A stretch of DNA of 64,000 bases from Dehalococcoidia bacterium (lineage in GTDB: Bacteria > Chloroflexota > Dehalococcoidia > UBA2979), in assembly GCA_009379925.1 (NCBI GenBank), contig WHSU01000008.1, positions 1-64,000 of the forward strand, read 5' to 3'. The translations under genes were made by a program, and so were the position numbers. Below, in pieces: positions 9,082 through 17,455 of this stretch (positions are counted from its first letter, which is position 1; every line of letters starts with the position of its first letter). The notes beneath the pieces were generated by a model. It saw only the letters and a list, made by a program, of their open reading frames with translations. It ran no database searches and was not told where the DNA came from.

Positions 9082-9513
9082 ATGCCGAACTTCTACTTCG
9101 AAGACGTGAACGTGGGCGACGAACTGCCGGCGTGGTCACGCAAGACCGATTTCATGAACTGGAACCGCTACGCCGCGGTGAACGACGAGTTCGTCTACAT
9201 CCACATGGACGACGAGGCCGGACGCCGTGCCCTGAACGAACGCGGCGCGTTCGGCATGCGGAACCTGCGCCACTCCTACATCGTGAACTCGCTTCAGTCG
9301 TGGATGGGCGACGGAGAGGTGATCCGCGAGATCGGCGTGCAGTTCCGTGCGAAGAACCAGAAGGACGACGTCCTCACGGTGGTGGGCACCGTGAACGAGA
9401 AGAAGGTCGAGGACGGCGAGAACCGCGTCTACCTCGACGTGAACGTCGTCGACCAGGACGGCCAGGCGACGTGCCCGGGACACGCCATCGTGGTCCTGCC
9501 GAGCCAGCCGTAG
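9082..9513 (+). CDS. MaoC-like hot-dog dehydratase, small subunit
   Basis: A 143-residue single hot-dog protein of the MaoC family. Visible features are FEDVNVGDELPAW at the N-terminus, WNRYAAVNDEFVYIHMDDE in the position of the catalytic Asp/His loop, and a final strand ending HAIVVLPSQP. The canonical D-x4-H of R-hydratases is degenerate here (N-D-E-F-V-Y-I-H). Proteins of this type act as heterodimers with a FAS1-like subunit, encoded immediately upstream after a 31-base gap. ChsH1/ChsH2 of steroid side-chain degradation is the best-known example. GAGGGAC precedes the ATG. Confidence 0.85.
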   Translation: MPNFYFEDVNVGDELPAWSRKTDFMNWNRYAAVNDEFVYIHMDDEAGRRALNERGAFGMRNLRHSYIVNSLQSWMGDGEVIREIGVQFRAKNQKDDVLTVVGTVNEKKVEDGENRVYLDVNVVDQDGQATCPGHAIVVLPSQP

Positions 9514-9547
9514 CCTCGAGGCACGGACGGCGTCCGCGAGGACAAGG

Positions 9548-9568
9548 AGGCGCCCCGCTGGGGCGCCT
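9548..9568. terminator. bidirectional stem-loop between convergent genes
   Basis: AGGCGCCCC and GGGGCGCCT form a perfect nine-pair stem around a three-base loop, placed between the convergent gene ends at 9513 and 9591. No T run follows on either strand, so it may act with Rho or as an mRNA 3-prime end stabiliser. Confidence 0.6.
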
Positions 9569-9590
9569 CTCGCGTGCCGAGTCGCGGGCC

Positions 9591-10823
9591 TCAGTCGGCG
9601 GTGAGGACCAGCGTCCCGGTCGCGGACAGCGTGCCGCCGGCCCCGTTCACCACCGCGGAGCGCGCGGCCGTCTGCTTGCCCTTCACACCGTGGACGCCGT
9701 CCTCGGCGATGCCGGCGAGCTGCCGGTACGCCTCGATCAGCAGCATCATGCCGTAGCGGCCGGAGTGGTTGAACGACAGGCCGCCGCCGTTGGTGTTCAC
9801 CGGGATCCCCGAGCCGCCCGGGCCGGCCTTGCCGTCGTCCCACAGCGAGGTGCCCTCGCCACGCCTCGTGAGGCCGAGCATCTCGGCGGTGATCGCCGCG
9901 GTGACCGTGAATGAGTCGTACATCAACGCCAGTTCCATGTCCTGCGGCCCCATCCCGGCCATGGCGTAGGCGCGCGCGCCGGACTTCTTCGCCGACGTGG
10001 TGGTGAAGTCCGGAATCTCCAGCATCGAGGTGTGCTGCATCGCCTCGCCGGCGCCGTCGATCCAGACGGGCTTGCCTCGGAAGCGGTGCACGACGCGTTC
10101 GGACGCGAGGATCACGGCGCCGCCGTGGTCCGTCACCAGGCAGCAGTCGAGCAGGTTTAGCGGCCACGCGATGAGCGGCGAGTCCAGCACGTCCTGCACC
10201 GTGATCTCCCCGCCGTTCGGGTGTGTCTCCTTCGAGTACATGACCGCCCGCGGGTTGAGCATCGCCCAGTCACGGGTGGTGACGGCGACCTGCGCGAAGT
10301 CTTCCTTCGTGGAACCGAACTCGTACATGTGCCGTGTCATGGCGTGCGAGTAGAGCGTTGGTGCGCCGCCCACGCCGTACGGCATGAGGTACATGGTGTC
10401 CGGCGACTGCGGGTCGGCGTTGCCGCGCACACGCTCCATGGAACGCGTGGGGCCGCTGGTGCCGCCTCGCGGGAAGTTTCGCCTGGAGTACCCCGCCTGC
10501 CCGTTCAGCACGACGGCGATGTCGAACATCCCGGCGTTGATGCCCGCCAGCGCATGCGCGACGTGGACCTCGTACGAGCAGCCACCGATCGAGGTGGTGT
10601 CGATCCACCTCGGGTCCATGCCGGTGTACTCGGCGATCTCGTTCGCGTTGGTGGTGGCGAACACCGCCTCGATGTCGTGGACGCCGATGCCAGCCTCGCG
10701 GCAGACGTTCTGCAGCGCCTCGATGGCGAGCATCATGTCCGTCTTCGGGGTCTCCAGGTAGCCGATCTCGTTCGACTCCGCGGCGGCTACGATCGCGGCG
10801 GCGCGGGAGGGGTTGCTGGGCAT
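9591..10823 (-). CDS. thiolase-fold protein of the SCP-x/Ltp2 (lipid-transfer) type
   Basis: A 410-residue thiolase-fold protein. GGCSYEVHVAHAL, near residue 80, sits where the thiolase nucleophile loop is and keeps a cysteine. The C-terminal catalytic motifs of true thiolases are altered: the GHPxGA position reads GGLSFNHSGRYG, and the final Cys-x-Gly loop is GGTLSATGTLVL without cysteine. Proteins of this class paired with a DUF35 partner include the aldolase Ltp2, which cleaves a 3-hydroxyacyl-CoA by retro-aldol reaction. A DUF35 protein is encoded 55 bases upstream in the operon, which supports that role over classical thiolysis. The aldolase assignment is inference. Confidence 0.85.
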   Translation of the reverse strand: MPSNPSRAAAIVAAAESNEIGYLETPKTDMMLAIEALQNVCREAGIGVHDIEAVFATTNANEIAEYTGMDPRWIDTTSIGGCSYEVHVAHALAGINAGMFDIAVVLNGQAGYSRRNFPRGGTSGPTRSMERVRGNADPQSPDTMYLMPYGVGGAPTLYSHAMTRHMYEFGSTKEDFAQVAVTTRDWAMLNPRAVMYSKETHPNGGEITVQDVLDSPLIAWPLNLLDCCLVTDHGGAVILASERVVHRFRGKPVWIDGAGEAMQHTSMLEIPDFTTTSAKKSGARAYAMAGMGPQDMELALMYDSFTVTAAITAEMLGLTRRGEGTSLWDDGKAGPGGSGIPVNTNGGGLSFNHSGRYGMMLLIEAYRQLAGIAEDGVHGVKGKQTAARSAVVNGAGGTLSATGTLVLTAD

Positions 10824-10878
10824 CTCTGCTGCCTCTCGGCGCTGTGGCGCTACGTGCTGGGGCGTGCGGGCGGTCTCG

Positions 10879-11301
10879 CTACTCCTCGACGACCCGCCAG
10901 TACGGCATGAAGGTGTCCTCGCCGGCCTGGTCCCACTCGATGCGGCACTTCGCGCCGATGCGGATCTCCTCCGGCTTCAGCGGGTCGACTCCGCGCAGCA
11001 CCGTGAACACCCGGTCGCCCTCCATCAGGTCGATAAAGGCCGTGACGTACGGCACCTCCTTCGTCCAGGCGCCCACCCCGCGATGCTGCACGGCGAAGGT
11101 GTGCAGGAAGCCGTAGCCGCTGGCCTCGAACCACTCGATGGTGTCGCGGCCGCAGTGAGGGCACATGGAGCGGGGGTAGAAATGCGTCTTGCTGCACGAA
11201 GTGCAGCGGGGCAGCATCAGCTTCCCCTCCTTCCCCCCGTCCCAGTACGGCTTCCCCACGAAGGGGTCGGGGAAGGGGGCCGGCTTGTCGTACTCCGCCA
11301 T
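10879..11301 (-). CDS. DUF35 protein: zinc ribbon plus OB fold (acyl-CoA-binding partner of the thiolase-like protein)
   Basis: A 140-residue protein with the DUF35 layout. An N-terminal helix (PFVGKPYWDGGKEGKLMLPR) leads to a rubredoxin-like zinc ribbon with Cys pairs CTSC and CPHC, then an OB fold (GFLHTFAVQHRGVGAW, YVTAFIDLMEGDRVFTVL). The ATG at 11299-11301 is preferred over a GTG two codons earlier because GGAG is spaced five bases from it. In steroid-degrading bacteria the equivalent domain of ChsH2 binds Ltp2 and is needed for its activity. It lies between the tandem acyl-CoA dehydrogenase genes and the thiolase-like gene on the same strand. Confidence 0.9.
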   Translation of the reverse strand: MAEYDKPAPFPDPFVGKPYWDGGKEGKLMLPRCTSCSKTHFYPRSMCPHCGRDTIEWFEASGYGFLHTFAVQHRGVGAWTKEVPYVTAFIDLMEGDRVFTVLRGVDPLKPEEIRIGAKCRIEWDQAGEDTFMPYWRVVEE

Positions 11302-11344
11302 CGTCACTCCACTCTCAAGCCTCGTCGGTCAGAGCCCCCGCCGG

Positions 11345-12478
11345 TCAGGCAGGGATCGCCTCGTCCGCCGTCTGCGGCAACAGCTTGCCCAGGCGGCGGC
11401 GGTGCCACTGAGGGTCACCGAGCGCGTGGTAGAGCGACCGCGAAGCGCGCGTGTACTGCGTCAGTCCGTACTCGCGCATCACGCCGATGCCCGCGTGTAC
11501 CTCGTGCGCGTAGTTGGTGGCCTGCACGTAGCCCTCGCTGGCGCACACCTTCGCGAGGTGGACGGAGATCTCGGCGTTCGGCCTGGCCTCGTCGAGCTTC
11601 CAGAGCGCCTCGAACGTGGTCCAGCGCGCACCATCCACGTAGTTCACGAGCTGCACGATGTGATTCTGGACGTGCTGGAAGCGGCCGATGGGCTGCGAGA
11701 ACTGCCTGCGCCGCCGGCTGTACTCGACGGACATTTCGTATACGGCCTGCGCGCCACCTACCATCTGCGCGCACAGGATCGGTGTCGCCCGCAGAAACGC
11801 GCGCTCCAGGGCGAGCTGGCCGCCCTCCAGGACATCGCCCGCCGGCACCTTCACGTCGGTCAGCCGCACCACACACTCCGAGGTGAGGAAGCCGGTCATG
11901 CGCCGGACCTCGACGCCCACGTTCGAGGTATCGACCATGAGCAGCACGAGCTGACCGTCCGCACGCGCCGGGACGATCAGGTGGTCCGCCGCCAGCGCAT
12001 CGAAGGCGAAGACCTTCACGCCGCTCACCACGTAGCCGCCGTCCGCCGAGGGCTTCGCCTGCATCTGCACGGAGTCCGCGCCCCAGCCCCACTCCGGCTC
12101 CGTCATCGCGAGGGCGCAGACCGTCTGACCGCTGGCCAGCGAGGGCAGGTAGCGCTGCCGCTGCTCCTCGTTGCCGGCCTCCGTGATGATCAGCGGCGAC
12201 AGCACGCCGGAACTGAAGAACGGGCCGGGCACGGGGCCGCGGCCCAGGCCCTCGAAGACCACGGCCGCGTCGGTCAGGCTCCCGCCGGTACCGCCGTACT
12301 GCTCGGGTGTCACCATCCCGAGCCAGCCGATCTCGGCGGCAATCTTCCACATCTCCGGTGAGTAGCCGGCGGCCGAAGTCTCGGCCTCCAGGATCGCATC
12401 GCGTGTCGCGGACCGCGCGAGGAAGTCGTCCACGCTGTGCTTCAGCATCTGCTGCAGTTCGTTGAGGGAGAGGTCCAT
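11345..12478 (-). CDS. acyl-CoA dehydrogenase, probable second subunit of a heteromeric enzyme
   Basis: A 377-residue acyl-CoA dehydrogenase beginning MDLSLNELQQMLKHSVDDFLARS at the ATG 12476-12478. The middle beta domain (ALAMTEPEWGWGADSVQMQAK) is clear. The C-terminal FAD segment lacks the usual G-T-x-E-I-Q signature and ends YTRASRSLYHALGDPQWHRRRLGKLL. In the alpha2beta2 dehydrogenases of steroid degraders (the ChsE1-ChsE2 type) two unlike subunits share the FAD and catalytic residues. The gene next to this one encodes a subunit that does have a standard C-terminus, so a heteromeric enzyme is likely. A one-base indel in the upstream gene makes the two look like one 827-residue frame, but they are separate genes. 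Confidence 0.85.
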   Translation of the reverse strand: MDLSLNELQQMLKHSVDDFLARSATRDAILEAETSAAGYSPEMWKIAAEIGWLGMVTPEQYGGTGGSLTDAAVVFEGLGRGPVPGPFFSSGVLSPLIITEAGNEEQRQRYLPSLASGQTVCALAMTEPEWGWGADSVQMQAKPSADGGYVVSGVKVFAFDALAADHLIVPARADGQLVLLMVDTSNVGVEVRRMTGFLTSECVVRLTDVKVPAGDVLEGGQLALERAFLRATPILCAQMVGGAQAVYEMSVEYSRRRRQFSQPIGRFQHVQNHIVQLVNYVDGARWTTFEALWKLDEARPNAEISVHLAKVCASEGYVQATNYAHEVHAGIGVMREYGLTQYTRASRSLYHALGDPQWHRRRLGKLLPQTADEAIPA

Positions 12479-12525
12479 CGCGTCGTCCTCTACGTTGGCT
12501 ATTCCCGGATGGCGGCGCGGCGGCG

Positions 12526-13747
12526 CTACCGGGGTGTCGCCCCCGCTTGCTCCGCCAGGTCGCGCCCGATGCCGATACGGCGCGCCATGATCACCTTCTG
12601 GATATCGGTGGTGGCGCCGGGGTGGAGCGCCTGGATAGCGAGCCGCGTGTAGGACTCCAGCCGACCATGGCTCTGGGTCGAACTCCGGGTCGTTCGTCAA
12701 CGCATACGGCCCGACCATGTCCATGATCGCCTGGCTGATCTCCAGTCCGCCGATCTTGCGGAAGTACGAGGACTGCGGGCCCTCGTAGGTCATCTTGGTG
12801 CCGGTACGGTTCATCCAGAAGTTGCGCAACTCAAAGAGCCGGTTCACCTCGGTGCGCACGAAGAGGTCCACCATGCGCGACCGCACGTCGTCATGCTCGA
12901 TGAGCGGCTTGCCCTCGCGCTTCATGGTCAACGAGAGCTGCAGGGCCTCCTCGAACCAGCGGTTGCGTCCGATGCGACCGCCCGAGCCGTGCTCCAGCTC
13001 CAGGTGCGTCGTGGCCACCTGCCAGCCGTTGTTCTCCCCGCCGACCAGGTCGTCCGCCGAGACACGCACGTCCTCGAAGTAGATCGTGTTCTTCCAGGAG
13101 TGGCCGACGCCCTCGGCGCCATCGCCCAGCAGCTCCATCGGCTTGATGGTGATGCCCGGCAGGTCGGCGGGGATCATGAACCACGACAGGTTCTTATGTC
13201 GCTCCCCGTCCCGGTCGGTGCGGACGATGGTCCAGAGGTAGTCCACGTCGTGCGAGCCGCCGATGTAGAGCTTCTCGCCGTTGATGACGTACTCGTCGCC
13301 GTCGCGCACCGCGTCGGTGGTGGTGCCCGCGAGGTCGGAGCCGGCTTCCGGGCCGGTCAGCAACTGCCACGTCACGACCTCGCCCTTGATGATGCGCGGC
13401 ATCATTCGGGCCTTCTGCTCCTCGGTGCCCCAGATCAGCACGGAAGCGCCGCCGAGGCGGCCGCCGCTGTCGTAGATGGGTGGGAGCGGCAGGTCGTAGC
13501 GGTCCAACTCCTCCGCGACCACGATCATGTGGTCGACGGAGAGGCCGCCGCCGCCGTACTCGACGGGCGCGGTCGGCCAGAGCCAGCCCCTGGCGCCCAG
13601 CTCACGGTGCAACTGGCGGAAGCGCTGGTAGTTCTCCGGCGTATCGCGCTCCAGGTGCGGCACGTCCGGCACGTGCTGCCCCAGCCAGGCGCGCACCTCC
13701 GAGCGGAACTCTTCCTGCTCGGCGGTGTAGGCGGGTTCGAAGTCCAT
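12526..13747 (-). pseudogene. acyl-CoA dehydrogenase (first subunit), interrupted by a one-base insertion near 12669
   Basis: Starts at the ATG 13745-13747 (MDFEPAYTAEQEEFRSEV) with an upstream GGAGG. Frame one stays coherent through YALTNDPEFDPEP. The sequence then shifts by one base: dropping one G of the pair at 12669-12670 gives EHGRLESYTRLAIQALHPG, followed by TTDIQKVIMARRIGIGRDLAEQ and a stop at 12526, a 406-residue enzyme. This restores the family's C-terminal FAD and subunit-contact motifs. Left uncorrected, the frame runs on into the next gene. It heads the minus-strand operon with the second dehydrogenase, DUF35 and thiolase-like genes, and it faces a divergent SDR gene. Confidence 0.85.
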
Positions 13748-14079
13748 GGCGGCCTCCTGTGCCCCACGTCGCGGGCTCGTCAGCCCGCTCGCCCTCGGTC
13801 GGCCGAGGGCCGGGCGATGCGCTCGCATGATGGGCCGTGGCGGCAGCCTCGTCGAGCACCCCCCGACCGCCGCGGTCGCGGTGCCCGCGATCGCGGCCGC
13901 ACTGAGCCGAAGACTATGCCGTGAGGCCTGACCCGGCCATTAGATCACGCGTTGGGCGGTGACCAACGCGGCCCGTACATCGGCGACCGTTGGTCCAATC
14001 CGGTCGATCCGGGCATCGATGGCGCTCGCCGCCGCAACGAGGCGGGCCGGGCGTCAACGTCCGCCGTGGGAGGTGTTTC
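13748..14079. other. 332-base divergent intergenic region
   Basis: No credible coding sequence. It separates the minus-strand acyl-CoA dehydrogenase operon from the plus-strand SDR pair, so promoters for both should lie here. The only ordered element is a set of CGTTGG/CCAACG half-sites described at 13948-13995. Confidence 0.5.
13948..13995. promoter_or_regulatory. repeated CGTTGG half-sites, candidate operator
   Basis: CGCGTTGG (13948-13955) and CCAACGCG (13963-13970) form a perfect eight-base inverted repeat with a seven-base spacer. A third half-site, CGTTGGTC at 13988-13995, is the exact complement of GACCAACG at 13961-13968. Such an arrangement between divergent catabolic genes is typical of TetR- or MarR-type operators, but no regulator gene is encoded nearby. 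Confidence 0.4.
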
Positions 14080-14985
14080 TTGGCTTCACGCCATCTGGAG
14101 GGCAAGGTCGCCGTCGTCACGGGCGGCGCCGGAGGTATCGGCACGCACGTCAGCAAGATCTTCGCCCAGCAGGGCGCGAAGGTGGTGGTGGCTGACACGG
14201 GCGCAGACGTCGAGGGCCGCATGGGCATCGACCCGACGCGCGTCAACGCCGTCGTCGAGGACATCAAGGGCGCGGGCGGCGAAGCAGTCTCCGTGATTGG
14301 CGACATCGCCGACATGGAGGTGGCCGAGGGCGTGGTCCGCACGGCGCTCGACACCTACGGCAAGCTCGACATCCTCGTGGCCGCGCACGGCATTCTGCGC
14401 GAGCGCATGATCTTCAACATGAACGAGGACGAGTGGGACGGCGTGGTCCGTGCCCACCTCAAGGGCTGCTTCGCGATGACCAAGTTCGCCTCGATCCACT
14501 GGCGTACGGAGCGCCAGGGCGGGCGATTGATCTACTTCACCTCGGGCGCCGGCGTCCGAGGCAGCGCGGGCCAGCCGAATTACTCCGCGGCGCAGGCCGG
14601 CAAGGTCGGCCTCATGCTCTCCTGTGCCCACTCCCTGTCGAAGTACGGCGTGACTTCGAACTGCATCTCGCCGCGGGCGTCCACCCGCATGACGGACCGG
14701 CACCTCGAGGAAGAGGGTTCCCTGGCGAGCGACGCCGTGGAGGGCACCGAACGAGACCCGCGAAACATCGTGCCGCCCATCGTCTTCCTCGCCTCGGACG
14801 CCGGCGCCGACGTGAACGGGCGCGTGATCGGCGTCGAGGGGCACCGCGTGAGCGTGTTCCGGGAGATCTACGCGGAGAAGACGATCTACTCGCGCACGCC
14901 GATGTGGGACATCGACAAACTGTTCGAGGCGATGCCGCAGACGCTGGCCGCCGGAGGCATCGAGATGCCGGACCGGCGCATGTAG
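14080..14985 (+). CDS. short-chain dehydrogenase/reductase, first of a tandem pair, with atypical YxxxQ
   Basis: A 301-residue SDR starting at the TTG 14080-14082, chosen because GGGAGGTG lies four bases upstream and because the protein then aligns end to end with the next gene. It carries the cofactor motif TGGAGGIG and a VAAHG motif in place of NNAG. The catalytic segment reads NYSAAQAGKVG. The tyrosine is residue 168, but position +4 is glutamine (codon 14593-14595), not the usual lysine; a lysine lies three residues later. It probably acts on a 3-hydroxyacyl-CoA or similar alcohol in the surrounding acyl-CoA pathway. About 70 percent of residues look shared with the copy at 15041. Confidence 0.85.
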   Translation: MASRHLEGKVAVVTGGAGGIGTHVSKIFAQQGAKVVVADTGADVEGRMGIDPTRVNAVVEDIKGAGGEAVSVIGDIADMEVAEGVVRTALDTYGKLDILVAAHGILRERMIFNMNEDEWDGVVRAHLKGCFAMTKFASIHWRTERQGGRLIYFTSGAGVRGSAGQPNYSAAQAGKVGLMLSCAHSLSKYGVTSNCISPRASTRMTDRHLEEEGSLASDAVEGTERDPRNIVPPIVFLASDAGADVNGRVIGVEGHRVSVFREIYAEKTIYSRTPMWDIDKLFEAMPQTLAAGGIEMPDRRM

Positions 14986-15040
14986 GCAGTACAGACCGGA
15001 TTCATCCGCCCGCGAGCCGGGCGCACAGAGGAGCATCGGC

Positions 15041-15940
15041 ATGGGCCAGCATCTGGCAGGTAAGGTCGCAATCGTCACCGGGGGCGCCGGCGGCATCGGC
15101 ACCCACGTCTCGAAGATCTTCGCGGAGCAGGGCGCGAAGGTGGTGGTCGCCGACACCGGCGCGGACGTCGAGGGCCGCATGGGCGTCGACCCGACGCGTG
15201 TGAACGCCGTCGTCGACGACATCAAGGCGGCGGGCGGCGACGCCGTGTCCGTGATCGGTGACATCGCCGAGATGGACGTGGCGGAGAGCGTAGTACGCAC
15301 CGCGCTCGACACCTACGGCAAGCTCGACATCCTGGTCGCGGCGCACGGCATCCTGCGCGAGCGCATGATCTTCAACATGGACGAGGACCAATGGGACGGT
15401 GTGACACGCGCCCACCTCAAAGGCTGCTTCGCGATGACGAAGTTCGCCTCGATCCACTTCCGCCAGGAGCGCCAGGGCGGCCGCATCATCTACTTCACCT
15501 CCACGGCCGGCACGTTCGGCTCCGCCGGGCAGCCCAACTACTCCGCGGCGCAGCTGGGTAAGGTGGGCCTGATGCGGTCGACGGCCCGCGCGCTGGAGCG
15601 CTACGGCGTCACCGTGAACTGCGTCTCCCCCTCCGCCAACACACGCATGACCGACCGCAGCATCGGCCGCGACCCCGACAGCAGCCAGACCTCCGAGGGC
15701 ACAGACCGGGACCCGAGGAATGTGGTGCCGATCACCGTGTGGCTCGCCTCGGACGAGGGCGGCGTCGCGAACGGCCGCGTGTTCGGCGCCACCGGCCACA
15801 AGGTCATCCTGTACAAGGAGCCCACGCTGGAGCGGGTGATCTTCAACGACTCGCCGATGTACGACATCGACGACCTGTTCGCGGACTGGCCGGAGACGCT
15901 GGGCAAGGCCGGCTTTCCGCTGGAGGCGCGCCCGGCGTAG
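15041..15940 (+). CDS. short-chain dehydrogenase/reductase, second of a tandem pair, with atypical YxxxQ
   Basis: A 299-residue SDR with ATG start and GAGGAG upstream. It carries TGGAGGIG at residues 13-20, VAAHG near 99-103, Ser154 in YFTSTAG, Tyr167, and Gln171 where lysine is expected (NYSAAQLGKVG; codon 15551-15553). It is 56 bases after its paralogue and shares with it long runs such as EQGAKVVVADTGADVEGRMG. The C-terminal halves diverge more, which suggests different substrates after a tandem duplication. The last 100 residues (GHKVILYKEPTLERVIF, then YDIDDLFADWPETLG) form an extension beyond the minimal SDR fold, seen in both copies. Confidence 0.88.
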   Translation: MGQHLAGKVAIVTGGAGGIGTHVSKIFAEQGAKVVVADTGADVEGRMGVDPTRVNAVVDDIKAAGGDAVSVIGDIAEMDVAESVVRTALDTYGKLDILVAAHGILRERMIFNMDEDQWDGVTRAHLKGCFAMTKFASIHFRQERQGGRIIYFTSTAGTFGSAGQPNYSAAQLGKVGLMRSTARALERYGVTVNCVSPSANTRMTDRSIGRDPDSSQTSEGTDRDPRNVVPITVWLASDEGGVANGRVFGATGHKVILYKEPTLERVIFNDSPMYDIDDLFADWPETLGKAGFPLEARPA

Positions 15941-15946
15941 GGGCCG

Positions 15947-16768
15947 CTACCGCCCCCGGAACTGCGGCGTGCGCTTCTCGGCGAAGGCGCGCCGGCCCTC
16001 TGCGTAGTCTTCGCTCGCGTAGCACTCGGCGGCGAGCGCCGCGAGGGCCGTGAGGTCGCGAGCCGCCTCCGGCTTGCGTGCTTCGCGCATGTTTGCCTTC
16101 ACCAGGCGCACGGCCAGCGGCGCGTTCGCGGCGACCTCGGTCGCCAGTTCGCGCACCGTGCGCTCCAGGCTGGCCGCGGGCACGACGCGGTTCACGAGGC
16201 CCGCCTCGAGCGCCTCGGCCGCGCTGAAGCGGCGTCCCGTCAGCAGCATGTCGGCCGTCCGCGTGGGGCCCATCGCGTGTAGCAGTTCCTCCGTGTTGTG
16301 GTAGCTGAAACCCAGCCCGATTTTCACGGCCGGGATCCCGAACTGAGCGTCCTCGGAGGCGACCCGCAGGTCCGCACGCAGCGCGGTCTCCAGCCCGCCG
16401 CCGAGCGCGTAGCCGCGGACCATCGCGATCATCGGCTTGCTCACGGCGCGCAGGCTCTCCCACATGCGGTCGGTGACCCTGTCGTACTCGCGGATCGCCT
16501 CCGGCGTGGAGCGGCGTTCGCCGAACTCGGAGATGTCGGCGCCGGAGACGAACGCACGGTCACCGGCGCCGGTGATCACGACCACGCGCACGTTGTCGTC
16601 GCGCTCGAACGCCTCGAGGATGGCCGGCACGGCGAGCTTCATCGCGAAGGTGACGGCGTTGAGGCGCTCGGGGTTGTTGAAGACCATCCAGCCGACGCCC
16701 GCCTGCACGAAGGCGACCATCTGGTCGGTCCCCGTGTCCATACGCTCCGCCGGGAGTTCGATGCCCAT
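15947..16768 (-). CDS. enoyl-CoA hydratase/isomerase (crotonase) family protein
   Basis: A 273-residue crotonase-fold protein. The oxyanion-hole segments are visible: FVSGADISEFG and GYALGGGLETALRADLRVA. Of the two catalytic glutamates of enoyl-CoA hydratase, the first (in GGGLE) is present. The second position reads GIPAVKIGLG, with alanine where glutamate is usual. A single glutamate is common among crotonases with other activities, so hydratase action is not certain. It ends RRAFAEKRTPQFRGR as in the family. It converges on the SDR pair, with seven bases between stops. The PHP gene lies 14 bases upstream on the same strand. Confidence 0.85.
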   Translation of the reverse strand: MGIELPAERMDTGTDQMVAFVQAGVGWMVFNNPERLNAVTFAMKLAVPAILEAFERDDNVRVVVITGAGDRAFVSGADISEFGERRSTPEAIREYDRVTDRMWESLRAVSKPMIAMVRGYALGGGLETALRADLRVASEDAQFGIPAVKIGLGFSYHNTEELLHAMGPTRTADMLLTGRRFSAAEALEAGLVNRVVPAASLERTVRELATEVAANAPLAVRLVKANMREARKPEAARDLTALAALAAECYASEDYAEGRRAFAEKRTPQFRGR

Positions 16769-16782
16769 CGCCGCCGCCTCCG

Positions 16783-17433
16783 CTAGCGGGCCGGACCCGC
16801 CGCCGCCCCACGCAGCTCGCCGAGCAGGTCGCCCAGCTCGCGGATGTCCGCGGGCAACGCCAGCACCTCCATACGCTGCGCGCCCACGTGGTCCAGCTCG
16901 TGCGCGTCGCTTCCGAGCGTGAGCGGCTTGCCGAGCAGCGCGCCGACCGCCGCCGCGAGCTGGTTCTCCCGGTCGGTGCAGATGGCGTTCACCGCCTCGA
17001 TTGCGTCGGCGCGCGCCAGCATCGGGTCCTGCGCCAGCTCCTCGGGCGAGAGCCCGGCCTCGAAGGGCGGGCGCTGACTACCGTGGATCGAGTCGAAATA
17101 GTGGCGAAATGGGTGTGCCCAGATCGTGCGATGACCGCGCGACGAGGCGTACGGCAGGAGCTCCTCCACAGTGCCGGGCAGCTTCTCGGCGGGCTCGGCC
17201 CCGATCACGATGATGTGGCCGCGGTTCGTGGTCACCTCGACGGCCGGATAGACGCGGACCCCCCAGCGCGCCTCGAAGCCGTCGCGCTCCCAGTCCGTCC
17301 ACACGCGAAAGTGCTCCGCAATGACCAGCCCGTGGGTGCCCTGCGCCGCGGCGGCTTCGCCCAGCTGGTCGACCGTGATGCTCGAGTCCGCCGAACCGGC
17401 CTTCGTGTGGATGTGGAACTCGAGGTACGGCAC
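16783..17433 (-). CDS. PHP-domain metal-dependent phosphoesterase-like protein
   Basis: A 216-residue protein of the PHP superfamily (histidinol phosphatase/DNA polymerase X-type metal hydrolases). Metal-binding motifs in order are FHIHT at residues 6-10, AEHFR near 39-43, the glutamate of YPAVEVTT, AHPFRH in the middle and GSDAHE near the C-terminus. It is expected to bind two or three metal ions and hydrolyse a phosphoester. The start is a GTG at 17431-17433 behind GGAGG. It sits between acyl-CoA dehydrogenase and crotonase genes on one strand and may be in their operon. No substrate can be proposed. Confidence 0.85.
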   Translation of the reverse strand: MPYLEFHIHTKAGSADSSITVDQLGEAAAAQGTHGLVIAEHFRVWTDWERDGFEARWGVRVYPAVEVTTNRGHIIVIGAEPAEKLPGTVEELLPYASSRGHRTIWAHPFRHYFDSIHGSQRPPFEAGLSPEELAQDPMLARADAIEAVNAICTDRENQLAAAVGALLGKPLTLGSDAHELDHVGAQRMEVLALPADIRELGDLLGELRGAAAGPAR

Positions 17434-17455
17434 GGCGCCTCCGGCCCGTCGCCCG

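Noticed and set aside
11345-13828. Apparent 827-residue fused double acyl-CoA dehydrogenase
   Set aside because: The join is out of frame with both the first enzyme's C-terminus and the second's start; a one-base indel near 12669 explains it and a separate stop lies at 12526.
14080-15940. Direct repeat of about 900 bases as a possible mobile element
   Set aside because: The repeated unit is exactly the SDR coding sequence, diverged throughout, with no terminal repeats or transposase; it is a gene duplication.
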